Below, in pieces: positions 1 through 7,276 of a stretch of DNA of 64,000 bases; the first letter of the stretch is position 1, and every line of letters starts with the position of its first letter. Location: assembly GCF_900102105.1 (NCBI RefSeq), contig NZ_FNBB01000006.1:186001-250000 (forward strand). Reading direction: 5' to 3'. The DNA is from Agrobacterium pusense (GTDB lineage: Bacteria; Pseudomonadota; Alphaproteobacteria; Rhizobiales; Rhizobiaceae). A program made the position numbers and the translations under genes. The notes under the pieces were generated by a model that had not been told where the DNA came from, searched no databases, and worked only from the letters and a program-made list of their open reading frames with translations.

Positions 1-213
1 CGCCAGCAGCAGGCGGCGGCGCTCGCCGGGCGATGTGGCCGACCAGACGGGAAAGGCGGCAGCGGCAGCATCGGCCGCACGGGTAGCGTCCTCCACCGTT
101 GCCGCCGCCGCGCTGGTGGCGACGTCGCCGGTGATCGGATTGTGACGCTCGAAGCGCTTTCCGCTCGCGGCCGGGCAATGGTCGCCACCGATGAAAAGAT
201 TGACAGTCTGCAT
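1..213 (-). CDS. Aldehyde dehydrogenase, N-terminal part (runs off window)
   Basis: The first 71 codons of a minus-strand gene begin at an ATG at 213, preceded by a strong AGGAGG ribosome site about 7 bases upstream. The visible start (MQTVNLFIGG, then a FERHNPITGD segment) is typical of the NAD(P)-dependent aldehyde dehydrogenase superfamily, especially the vanillin/salicylaldehyde branch. The catalytic Cys and Glu lie outside the window. It starts 16 bases after the stop of the LivF-like gene on the same strand, so it is probably the last gene of that transporter operon and may oxidise an aldehyde derived from the imported compound. The exact substrate cannot be read from this fragment. Confidence 0.85.
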   Translation of the reverse strand, partial: MQTVNLFIGGDHCPAASGKRFERHNPITGDVATSAAAATVEDATRAADAAAAAFPVWSATSPGERRRLLLA

Positions 214-229
214 GGTCTTCCTCCTGAAT

Positions 230-952
230 TCAGACAATGGCGGCGGTGGTGCCGCCGAGAAACGCCCGTTGCACGGCGGTATCGGCAGAGAGGGCTTCAG
301 CTGTGCCTGCCCCGACGATACGCCCCGCTTCCAGCAAATAACCCCGGTCGGCCAGCGCCAGGCTTTCGCGCACATTCTGCTCCACGAGCAGAATGGAAAG
401 GCCGCTTTTCTTGATCTCGGCCAGGGCGGCAAAAAGTTCCTGCGTGACGATGGGCGCAAGACCCAGACTCGGCTCGTCCAGCAAGAGATAATCCGGTGCC
501 GACATCAGCGCCCGCCCGATGGCGACCATCTGCTGTTCGCCGCCGGACATGGTGCCAGCAAGCTGCTGCCGGCGTTCGGCGAGACGCGGAAACAGCGAGA
601 AAATATGCTCCCGTGTCACTTTCTCTGCTGAACGGGCATGGCGGGGATTAGCGCCGAGGCGAAGATTATCCTCCACCGTCAGCGCCGGGAAAATTCCGCG
701 TCCTTCTGGCACCAGCGCCACGCCGCGGTCCACGATCCCATGAGGAGGGACAGCGGCAAGCGACGCACCGTCGACGCGCACTTCGCCGGACGCCGGCACA
801 ACCATGCCGCCGACCGCTTTCAGCAGTGACGACTTGCCCGCACCATTGGCGCCGAGCAGCACCACGGTTTCGCCCTTGGCAACATTGAGCGATATGCCGT
901 CAACCGCGAGATGTTTGCCATAGCGGATTGTCAGTGCATCTATTTCAAGCAT
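230..952 (-). CDS. livF: HAAT-type ABC transporter ATP-binding protein (LivF-like)
   Basis: A 240-residue ABC ATPase with Walker A (GANGAGKSS), the LivF-type signature MSGGEQQMVAIGRAL and Walker B (LLLDEPSLGLAP). The length and the GLAP motif are typical of the LivF subunit that powers branched-chain or hydrophobic amino-acid/aromatic-acid uptake. The start was placed at the ATG at 952, where the family N-terminus (MLEIDALTIRYG) begins, although the open frame extends further up. It overlaps the end of the LivG-like gene by 8 bases, so translation is probably coupled. The substrate is not evident; the downstream aldehyde dehydrogenase hints at an aromatic compound. Confidence 0.93.
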   Translation of the reverse strand: MLEIDALTIRYGKHLAVDGISLNVAKGETVVLLGANGAGKSSLLKAVGGMVVPASGEVRVDGASLAAVPPHGIVDRGVALVPEGRGIFPALTVEDNLRLGANPRHARSAEKVTREHIFSLFPRLAERRQQLAGTMSGGEQQMVAIGRALMSAPDYLLLDEPSLGLAPIVTQELFAALAEIKKSGLSILLVEQNVRESLALADRGYLLEAGRIVGAGTAEALSADTAVQRAFLGGTTAAIV

Positions 953-1673
953 GTGCCGCTCCCAGATAGGCGGAAATGACCTGCGGATCGTCAAGCACCG
1001 CTGCCGTCGGCCCGTCGGCGATCTTGCAGCCGGCGGCCATGACCACGGAGCGCGGGCAAAGCGCGCGCACGGCGGCCATGATATGTTCCACCAGCAGGAT
1101 CGTCGTTCCCTGCGATGCCAGCCGCCGGATCAGCGCTATTCCTTCCTGAAGTTCGGTGGGGTTGAGGCCGGCGAGCCATTCATCCAACAACAGAAGCTTC
1201 GGCTCGCCAGCCAGCGCACGCGCCAGTTCAAGGCGTTTCTGATCGATGTAGGTGAGGTCGCCGGCCGGCATGGTTTGCCGCCCGGCAAGGCCTATTCTTT
1301 CGAGGCAGGCGCGCGCGACCTTCTCCGCCGCTGGGCGGGACAACCGCTGCGGCCCGAACATGGCCGAAACCGCGACATTGTCCAGCAGGGAGAGCGAAGG
1401 CAAAAGCCGCACGAGCTGGAAGGTGCGCGCCACGCCGGCGCGCGCAATCGCATCCGGCCGCCGGCCGGCAATCTCCTGCCCTTTCAGCCGGATCGACCCT
1501 TCGGTCGGCTTCAGCGCTCCGGAGATCAGATTCATTAGCGTCGTCTTGCCGGAGCCGTTCGGCCCGAGCAGCCCGACGACCTCGCCGGCCTCGATGGTGA
1601 GACCAAGGCCATCCACCGCCTTCAGCCCGCCGAAGGTCTTGCGGATATTGGTGATTTCGAGAACGGCGCTCAT
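945..1673 (-). CDS. livG: HAAT-type ABC transporter ATP-binding protein (LivG-like)
   Basis: A 242-residue ABC ATPase. Walker A is GPNGSGKTT, the start (MSAVLEITNIRKTFGGLKAV) is the LivG consensus, and Walker B is LLLDEWLAGLNP. The residue after the Walker B aspartate-glutamate is Trp rather than the common Pro/Val, and the usual C signature is degenerate (LTYIDQKRLELARAL replaces LSGGQ...), which is normal for many LivG proteins. The ATG at 1673 overlaps the stop of the LivM-like permease (stop at 1670-1672), an ATGA junction. It pairs with LivF as the heterodimeric motor of the importer. Confidence 0.93.
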   Translation of the reverse strand: MSAVLEITNIRKTFGGLKAVDGLGLTIEAGEVVGLLGPNGSGKTTLMNLISGALKPTEGSIRLKGQEIAGRRPDAIARAGVARTFQLVRLLPSLSLLDNVAVSAMFGPQRLSRPAAEKVARACLERIGLAGRQTMPAGDLTYIDQKRLELARALAGEPKLLLLDEWLAGLNPTELQEGIALIRRLASQGTTILLVEHIMAAVRALCPRSVVMAAGCKIADGPTAAVLDDPQVISAYLGAAHA

Positions 1674-2578
1674 GCCGTCTTCTCCTTTTTGCGCAACTTC
1701 TCCAGCGCCGCCAGCACGCCATCCGGCAACACGAAGACGATGAGGATGAAGAGAGCGCCGAGAATGATGGAAAAATGGTTGGGGAAATTGGCGCCCAGCC
1801 ATTCGAACAGCAGGAACAGCGGCACAGCACCGAGGATGGGTCCCCAGCGGCGCGTGGCTCCGCCAAGCAGGGCCATGATCACGGTGAGGAAGGAAACCTG
1901 AGGATTGAAGACGATGGCCGGCTCGATATAGACCCAGCGCGGGGCCTGGATGGCGCCAACAAGCGTGATGATGGTGGCGGACAGCACGAAGAGCGCCAGC
2001 TTGGTACGGGCAAGATTAATTCCTGCGTGGGCGGCCACCACCTCATCATCGCCGATTGCCTTCAGCGCCAGGCCGAGCTTGCTGCGGTCGATGAGCGTCG
2101 ACAGGACAAGAGTAACGGCGGCCAGCGCCAGCAATTGCCAGAGGACATGCTGCGGCTCCACCGGCAGGAAGATATAGCGCCCGAGCGTTCCGGTCACATT
2201 CACTTCATACCAGGTGATGAGCTGTCGGATGAGTTCGGCAAGGCCGAAAGAAAAGATCACGAAATAAATGCCGGCAACGCGCAGCGTGGAAAGCCCGACG
2301 ACGAAGGCAAGCGCCGCGCCGACAAGGGCGGAGCACAGGAGGACGAGCGGCCAGGGCAAGACCTCGCTCAGCACCGCGACCGCATAGGCCCCGACACCGA
2401 AAAAGGCGACGGTGGCGAGCGATATATAGCGGGTCGGACCGGAGAACATGGCCCAGGCGGAAGCAAGCGTGGCATAACCGAGAAGGCCGATGATGACGCC
2501 GACACCATAGGCATCGAAGAAGAAGGGGGAAAGCGCCAGCAGCGCGGCTGCGGCGAGGCCGATCAGAAGCGGAATCAT
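1670..2578 (-). CDS. livM: HAAT-type ABC transporter permease (LivM-like)
   Basis: A 302-residue, very hydrophobic inner-membrane protein with about eight to nine predicted transmembrane segments. It carries the LivM-type ATPase-contact region near residues 185-205 (LKAIGDDEVVAAHAGIN). The ATG at 2578 overlaps the stop of the LivH-like gene by 4 bases (ATGA). It forms half of the transmembrane channel with the LivH-like subunit. The C-terminus ends in charged residues (LRKKEKTA). Confidence 0.92.
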   Translation of the reverse strand: MIPLLIGLAAAALLALSPFFFDAYGVGVIIGLLGYATLASAWAMFSGPTRYISLATVAFFGVGAYAVAVLSEVLPWPLVLLCSALVGAALAFVVGLSTLRVAGIYFVIFSFGLAELIRQLITWYEVNVTGTLGRYIFLPVEPQHVLWQLLALAAVTLVLSTLIDRSKLGLALKAIGDDEVVAAHAGINLARTKLALFVLSATIITLVGAIQAPRWVYIEPAIVFNPQVSFLTVIMALLGGATRRWGPILGAVPLFLLFEWLGANFPNHFSIILGALFILIVFVLPDGVLAALEKLRKKEKTA

Positions 2579-3471
2579 TTGCCCCTCCTTGCGAAGATGC
2601 CTTCCGGACGCCAAAGCAGGACCACGAGAAAGAGCAGGTAGGTGGCGGCAAGTGTGAGGCCGGGATCGACATAAACCAGCACAAAGGTTTCCACGAGACC
2701 GAGCAGCAGCCCGGCGACCAGCGCGCCGAGCAGATTGCCGACACCGCCCATGATGACGACGACAAGCGCCTTCATGGTGAAGACCACGCCATAGGAAGCG
2801 GAGAAGGTCTGGTACATCGAGATCATCACCCCGCCCGCCACGGCGAGTGCGCCACCGAGAGCAAAGCCGAGGGAAGCCACACGGTTCACATCGATGCCGA
2901 CCAGCGGCGCGGAACTGGGCGACAGCGCCACTGCCCGCAGGTTAAGACCCCAGCGGCTGTGGGTGAGCGCCAGATAAAGCCCACCGCCAATCAGGACGGA
3001 CAAGCCGAAAGACAGAAGCCGGTTCATTGCCACCGTCGTGCCGAAGATATCGACTCCATCGGCGAGATAGGAATAAGAATGGTAGTTGCCGCCGAACGCC
3101 ACGAGCATGATGCCCTGGATAACGAAGAGCAGTCCGAAGGTTGCCAGAATGGAATCGACTTCCAGACGGCCAGAGCCGCCCGAACGGCGCACCAGCGGCC
3201 GCATCATGACGCGGTAGATCGCGAAAGAAAGGCCGTAACCGAGCGGTACGATGATGAAAAGCGACCCGAGCGGCGAAAGCCCGTAACCGGAAAACAGAAC
3301 GAAGGTGATGAAGGCCGCCGCGATCAGCACTTCGCCATAAGCGAGGTTCATGATGCGGGCGATGCCATATTGCAGCGAAAGTCCAAGCGCGATCAGCGCA
3401 TAGGTCCCTCCCAGCATCAAGCCGAAGATGAGGGTGGATAAGAACAAGGAAATGTCTCCAGTCTGGAACAT
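2575..3471 (-). CDS. livH: HAAT-type ABC transporter permease (LivH-like)
   Basis: A 298-residue membrane protein with the LivH start pattern (GLMLGGTYALIALGLSLQYGI) and the NLAYGE segment found in this family, where NLAHGE is common. The open frame continues far upstream into the binding-protein gene, but that extension is a shadow. The ATG at 3471, just before the hydrophobic N-terminus, was chosen. The gene follows the binding-protein gene after a 46-base gap that holds a strong stem-loop, and overlaps livM by 4 bases. Confidence 0.92.
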   Translation of the reverse strand: MFQTGDISLFLSTLIFGLMLGGTYALIALGLSLQYGIARIMNLAYGEVLIAAAFITFVLFSGYGLSPLGSLFIIVPLGYGLSFAIYRVMMRPLVRRSGGSGRLEVDSILATFGLLFVIQGIMLVAFGGNYHSYSYLADGVDIFGTTVAMNRLLSFGLSVLIGGGLYLALTHSRWGLNLRAVALSPSSAPLVGIDVNRVASLGFALGGALAVAGGVMISMYQTFSASYGVVFTMKALVVVIMGGVGNLLGALVAGLLLGLVETFVLVYVDPGLTLAATYLLFLVVLLWRPEGIFARRGK

Positions 3472-3481
3472 GGCCGAAGCC

Positions 3482-3512
3482 TTCCGGCCGGGTTCACAGG
3501 TCCCGGCCGGAA
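3482..3512 (-). terminator. Intercistronic stem-loop between binding protein and LivH
   Basis: Two perfect 11-base arms, TTCCGGCCGGG at 3482-3492 and CCCGGCCGGAA at 3502-3512, are separated by 9 bases. On the minus strand the hairpin lies 5 bases after the stop of the binding-protein gene and before livH. It has no T-run, so it is more likely an attenuator or 3'-end protector that keeps the binding-protein message more abundant than the membrane subunits than a full terminator. That role is inferred from similar transporter operons. Confidence 0.6.
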
Positions 3513-3517
3513 AGGGC

Positions 3518-4732
3518 TTACCATTGCGGCTTCGGGACAAGGGGCTTGGCCGCACCTGGACGTTCCGCAGGCGCAATCGCGACGAAACGCTCGCCCTGCC
3601 ATTGCCCCGCCCACCACAGCTGACGAAGCTGGTTGTCTTCAAGTTTGACCGGCCCGATAACGGTGTCGAAGCTTCCCGTCGAAAGCTCGCCCGCCACCGC
3701 CGCCTTGTCGAGCCCGACGCGCTGGATTGACTGGGCCAGCATTTCGAGGCTCGCATAGGTGATGGCGCTTGCCCAGCTGTCCGGCTTGGTGCCGATGAAG
3801 GCTTCGTGACGCTTGAAATAATCCTCGATCCTGTCGCTGCTGCCATCGACGCCGCCGATGCTGATGACACCTTCCTGCTTGCCATCGGAAACCTTCGGGA
3901 AAATCGGGAAAGCACCGCCGACACCGACGTAGAACACCTTCGGATTATATCGTGCAGTCTGCGCCTGCTTCGTTACCGCGAAACTGTCCGGCGGGTAGGA
4001 GAAGGCGATGAAACTGTCCGCACCGCTTGCCGCGGCCTCGTTCACAAGCGCGGCAAAATCCGAGGTGCCGACCGGATAGGTCTTGTCATAAGCAAGCGTA
4101 AAACCTGCTTCCTTCAGCGCGGGTCGCGCGGCCTTGATGAGATCGATGCCGAAACCGTCCGCGACAGATATCACTGCCACCTTGTCATTGATCTGGCCTG
4201 CTTCGCGGGCGGCTTTCAAAACATCGGCCAGTGCATTGGCATAGTCGTGCCCCCCGCCCAGCATCCAGAAGCTCTTCTTCCAGCGCGCGGCGAAATCGGG
4301 CGCCTTATCGGTGACGCCGGTGACCGCGAGCTGCGGATAACCGAAACGGTCATAGAGCGGCGCAACCGCCAGATTAAATCCCGTGCCCCAGGGCGGCAGG
4401 ATAAAATCCACCTTGTCCTGGCTGGCCAGCCGCTCGGTGAACCGCACCGCGTCCTCGGCCGAGGAACGGTCGTCATATTCGACCACGTCAACTGGCAAGC
4501 GCTTGCCATCGGGCAAAGTGAGGCCGCCGGCATCGTTGACCTCCTTCACCCATAATTTGTAGTTCGGAATGGTCGTGATACCCGCGCCGGTGGCATTGGC
4601 GCCGCTTTTTGACACGGCATAGCCAATCTTTACGGAAGTGCGGTCCTGCGCAGTGGCATGACTGAAAGACACTGCAGACAGGGCAGCACCGGAGAGCAGG
4701 CAGAACAGTGTTCTGCGCTTCAAATTGTTCAT
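3518..4732 (-). CDS. Periplasmic amino-acid/amide-type ABC substrate-binding protein
   Basis: A 404-residue protein with an N-terminal signal peptide (basic MNNLKRR, hydrophobic stretch, ATA-Q cleavage region near residue 29). The mature part starts VKIGYAVSKSGANATGAG, the typical opening of the Peripla_BP_6 (LivJ/AmiC/UrtA) family. The ATG at 4732 has a good GGGAGGAA ribosome site. As first gene of the minus-strand operon it delivers the ligand to the LivHMGF-like complex. The downstream aldehyde dehydrogenase and the divergent AraC regulator suggest a catabolic substrate, possibly aromatic, rather than housekeeping leucine uptake; this is inference. Confidence 0.9.
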   Translation of the reverse strand: MNNLKRRTLFCLLSGAALSAVSFSHATAQDRTSVKIGYAVSKSGANATGAGITTIPNYKLWVKEVNDAGGLTLPDGKRLPVDVVEYDDRSSAEDAVRFTERLASQDKVDFILPPWGTGFNLAVAPLYDRFGYPQLAVTGVTDKAPDFAARWKKSFWMLGGGHDYANALADVLKAAREAGQINDKVAVISVADGFGIDLIKAARPALKEAGFTLAYDKTYPVGTSDFAALVNEAAASGADSFIAFSYPPDSFAVTKQAQTARYNPKVFYVGVGGAFPIFPKVSDGKQEGVISIGGVDGSSDRIEDYFKRHEAFIGTKPDSWASAITYASLEMLAQSIQRVGLDKAAVAGELSTGSFDTVIGPVKLEDNQLRQLWWAGQWQGERFVAIAPAERPGAAKPLVPKPQW

Positions 4733-4824
4733 GATGTTCCTCCCAAAGCGCTCGATCGGGCAGCCCTTCTCCTCAAGACTCCCCCGCGCGCTGATCGAAG
4801 TTTAGCAATGACAGTCGCATATAA

Positions 4825-4845
4825 AATGCACTAGTGTAGTGCATT
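4825..4845. promoter_or_regulatory. Palindromic operator between binding protein and araC-type gene
   Basis: Perfect 9-base arms AATGCACTA (4825-4833) and TAGTGCATT (4837-4845) are separated by GTG. A further half-like ATTGCAC follows at 4846-4852. The site sits in the 133-base divergent gap, 21 bases before the AraC-type start and about 90 bases from the ABC operon start, a position suited to co-regulation of both directions. The assignment to the adjacent AraC protein is inferred from location. Confidence 0.6.
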
Positions 4846-4865
4846 ATTGCACTTTTGGAGGTTGA

Positions 4866-5738
4866 ATGCCGCTGCACAGCCAGTTTGCCGCCAATCGCGT
4901 GGAGATCACGGCACGTACCTTCGCCTCCTCGCTGCGCGTATCGGAATTCCGGCTGGAAGCAGACAGCGCCCACCTGCTTTTGCTTTCTGTCGGGGAAGCG
5001 GAGATCACGCAGGGCGATAAGAGACTGGATGTCCCTTCGCCGGGACTCATCTGGCTGCCCATAGGCCCGGCCGGCCGCGTGAGACTGAGCGCTGGAAGCC
5101 GCGGATCGCTGTTGACGACCACCGAAATCGGGCTGGCTCACGCGATGCCGACGGGCACGAGCGCAAACGCCGTACGCGCGATACTGCAGCGTATTCTGGT
5201 ACAGACACCCGAAGAACAGGGCCAAAAGGAACTGGAGGCTTATCTCCAGACAATCGCGAGCGAAAATGTCCGCGCAGCGACCGGTTCCGACACGATCATC
5301 GCCAGCCTGCTCTGCGTCACCCTTGTCCGGGTCTGTCAGCACGCCATCGCCGATGTTGCTGCCGCCGTCTCCACCCCGGGCGGCCTCACCGAACGTTTCG
5401 TCCTTCTGGTGAGCCAGCACAAGCACGATCAATGGGCCGTGGAAGATTATGCACACCATCTCGGCGTTACCCGCGAGCGACTGGGATTTGCGGTCCGCAA
5501 GGCCACGGGGCTTTCGCCACAGGCCTATATCCACCGGGAACTCATGTCAGATGCGCGCGACCTTCTTCTGAACTCTTCGCTGCAAGTTGCTGAAATCGCG
5601 TTTCGACTGGGGTTTCAGGACCCCGGTTATTTCAATCGCTTCTTCACCCGCAACGAGGGCACGTCTCCCGGCCGTTTCAGGAGAACGGCTACGCGCATGC
5701 AGAACGTGCCGCCGCCGTCTTATGCGGCCTGGCCTTGA
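4866..5738 (+). CDS. AraC-family transcriptional regulator
   Basis: A 290-residue regulator with an N-terminal cupin-like sensing domain and a C-terminal double helix-turn-helix AraC domain (about residues 190-280). The C-terminal signature includes LQVAEIAFRLGFQDPGYFNRFF and the conserved SPGRFR ending. The ATG at 4866 has GGAGG four bases upstream. It is divergent from the HAAT transporter operon and very probably controls it, perhaps in response to the transported compound. The effector is unknown. Confidence 0.92.
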   Translation: MPLHSQFAANRVEITARTFASSLRVSEFRLEADSAHLLLLSVGEAEITQGDKRLDVPSPGLIWLPIGPAGRVRLSAGSRGSLLTTTEIGLAHAMPTGTSANAVRAILQRILVQTPEEQGQKELEAYLQTIASENVRAATGSDTIIASLLCVTLVRVCQHAIADVAAAVSTPGGLTERFVLLVSQHKHDQWAVEDYAHHLGVTRERLGFAVRKATGLSPQAYIHRELMSDARDLLLNSSLQVAEIAFRLGFQDPGYFNRFFTRNEGTSPGRFRRTATRMQNVPPPSYAAWP

Positions 5739-5757
5739 CCTGACGGGCGGCTGAGAA

Positions 5758-6057
5758 TTAGGCCGCTTCCAGTTCCTTGATATTGGCAAGGTCCGCTTCC
5801 AGCCTCACAGCCGCCGCCTTAATGTCAAAAGCGTTCTGCAAGTTCAGCCAATATTCCGGGGTGGTCTTGAAAAACTTTGCCAAACGCAAGGCGGTGTCCG
5901 CGGTGATACCAAGTTTCTCTCCTGCAATCCGTTCTATGCGGGTGCGCGGAACATTGAGGTGCCTTGCGAGCGCGTATGCCGACATCCCCAGTGGCTCAAG
6001 ATAGAGTTCCCGCAGGATTTCGCCCGGATGGATCGGAGGCGATTTACTGATTGTCAT
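5758..6057 (-). CDS. higA: HigA-family antitoxin (XRE helix-turn-helix)
   Basis: A 99-residue protein with the full HigA consensus: PPIHPGEILRELYLEPLGMS at the N-terminus, an XRE helix-turn-helix at about residues 25-60, and TPEYWLNLQNAFD near the C-terminus. In this family it neutralises HigB and represses the operon. It lies directly downstream of higB on the minus strand. The protein is intact and of usual length. Confidence 0.93.
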   Translation of the reverse strand: MTISKSPPIHPGEILRELYLEPLGMSAYALARHLNVPRTRIERIAGEKLGITADTALRLAKFFKTTPEYWLNLQNAFDIKAAAVRLEADLANIKELEAA

Positions 6058-6392
6058 ATTAGCCGGCCCTCCTTGGCCGATTTGTCATGAAGGTCTCCAC
6101 AAGAATGACAGGCTAGTGATAGTCGGTTATTTCCACGCTCCGGCCCTGCTTGCGTCCAGACGAAGCAGATGCGCCACTGCTTGTTGATCCGGATCGAATA
6201 TTGGCCCTCACGATCGCCGGACAGCTTTTCCAAACGATTGCCGGGCGGTGAGCGAGGGTCTTCTACCGTAGTCGCCGCATCCAGGACCGTGAGCAGTTGC
6301 TGGGCGCGGCGTAGCATATCGGAGGGAAATCCCTTCTTCACAGATCCGTCGTCAATCGAAGCAGCCAGCTTGTTTTTGAAAGAACGGATCAT
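6054..6392 (-). pseudogene. higB: HigB-family toxin with C-terminal frameshift
   Basis: The first about 84 codons match RelE/HigB mRNA-interferase toxins: start MIRSFKNKLAASI, then LRRAQQLLTVLDAATTVEDPRSPPGNRLEKLSGDREGQYSIRINKQWRICF. Family members usually end at about 92 residues with VEITDYH. In this frame the ending is replaced by an unrelated tail (112 residues in all, overlapping higA). The expected ending VEITDYH plus a TAG at 6113-6115 is present in the +1 frame, so one base has been gained or two lost near 6140-6146. The conserved C-terminal residues are therefore missing from the product as read, and toxicity is doubtful. A sequencing error cannot be excluded. Confidence 0.75.
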
Positions 6393-6410
6393 TGCCTGCC
6401 TCTTGATGTT

Positions 6411-6429
6411 CGTATCATAAATAGATACG
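6411..6429. promoter_or_regulatory. Operator 1 of higBA (CGTATC-N7-GATACG)
   Basis: Six-base arms CGTATC (6411-6416) and GATACG (6424-6429) with a 7-base spacer, 18 bases upstream of the higB start at 6392. An identical arm-and-spacer arrangement recurs 37 bases further upstream. Paired palindromes before higB are the expected binding sites for HigA autoregulation; binding is inferred. Confidence 0.6.
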
Positions 6430-6447
6430 TGCAGAAGCCAACAAAAC

Positions 6448-6466
6448 CGTATCTCAAAGAGATACG
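6448..6466. promoter_or_regulatory. Operator 2 of higBA, also a possible terminator of the siderophore ABC operon
   Basis: CGTATCTC (6448-6455) and GAGATACG (6459-6466) form a perfect 8-base stem with a 3-base loop; the outer six bases and the N7 spacing equal operator 1. It directly follows the stop of the siderophore ATPase (6467). Read on the minus strand it is a hairpin followed by GTTTTGTT, so it may also terminate that operon. Confidence 0.55.
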
Positions 6467-7276
6467 TTATTGCGTGCTCTGCACGGTCCGATGCCGCCCG
6501 ATCGGCAGCATCATCGGTTTGCCCGATGTCGGATCCGTGATGACACGGCTTTCAATACCAAAAACGTGGCGGACATTTTCTTCCGTCAACACCTCTTCCG
6601 GGGTGCCGAAGCCATGCAGCTTTCCGTCCCTCATGGCGACGAGATGATCGGCATAACGGGCTGCGAGATTAAGATCGTGCAAGACCATGACGATGGTGGT
6701 CTCACGCGACTGGTTGAGGTCTGTGAGAAGGTCCAGCACCTCGACCTGATGGCTGATATCGAGGAAGGTGGTCGGCTCATCCAAGAGCAATATGTCGGTC
6801 TGCTGGGCAAGCGCCATGGCGATCCACACGCGTTGCCGCTGGCCGCCAGATAATTCATCCACCGGCCGTTCGGCAAGCTCGACCGTGTCGGTGGCGACGA
6901 GTGCTGCGGCAACCGCTTCGTCATCCTCACGTGTCCAGCGTGCGAACAGGCCGTGATGCGGGTGCCGGCCACGGCTGACGAGATCGGCAACCACGATACC
7001 TTCAGGCGCTATCGGCGATTGCGGCAGGAGACCCATCCGCTGAGCCAGTTCCCGGGAAGGCAGACGATGGATCGACTTGCCGTCAAGCAGGACCTGACCG
7101 GCGCGCGGTGTGATGAGCCGCGACATGCTGCGTAGCAGAGTGGACTTGCCGCAGGCATTGGCGCCGACGATGACGGTGATCTTCCCGCGCGGGACGGTGA
7201 GGTCCAGCTCTTCTATGATGAGGCTGTCGCCATAGCCGGCCGAGAGGCCGCTTAGGGAAAGAGAGTGGCCGGTCAT
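6467..7276 (-). CDS. Iron-siderophore ABC transporter ATP-binding protein (FecE/FepC-like)
   Basis: A 269-residue ABC ATPase with Walker A (GANACGKSTL, with the FecE/FepC-type ANxxGKST form), signature LSGGQRQRVWIAMAL and Walker B (ILLLDEPTTFLDI), the TTFLD form being diagnostic of ferric-siderophore, haem and cobalamin importers. The ATG at 7276 overlaps the upstream permease stop by 4 bases; the longer open frame upstream is a shadow. It is the last gene of a four-gene uptake operon with the binding protein and two permeases. Confidence 0.93.
   Translation of the reverse strand: MTGHSLSLSGLSAGYGDSLIIEELDLTVPRGKITVIVGANACGKSTLLRSMSRLITPRAGQVLLDGKSIHRLPSRELAQRMGLLPQSPIAPEGIVVADLVSRGRHPHHGLFARWTREDDEAVAAALVATDTVELAERPVDELSGGQRQRVWIAMALAQQTDILLLDEPTTFLDISHQVEVLDLLTDLNQSRETTIVMVLHDLNLAARYADHLVAMRDGKLHGFGTPEEVLTEENVRHVFGIESRVITDPTSGKPMMLPIGRHRTVQSTQ

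Noticed and set aside
1228-1866. 212-codon frame over the LivM/LivG junction on the minus strand
   Set aside because: It overlaps two well-supported transporter genes in another frame and is rich in Arg and Ser, as expected for an out-of-frame GC-rich read.
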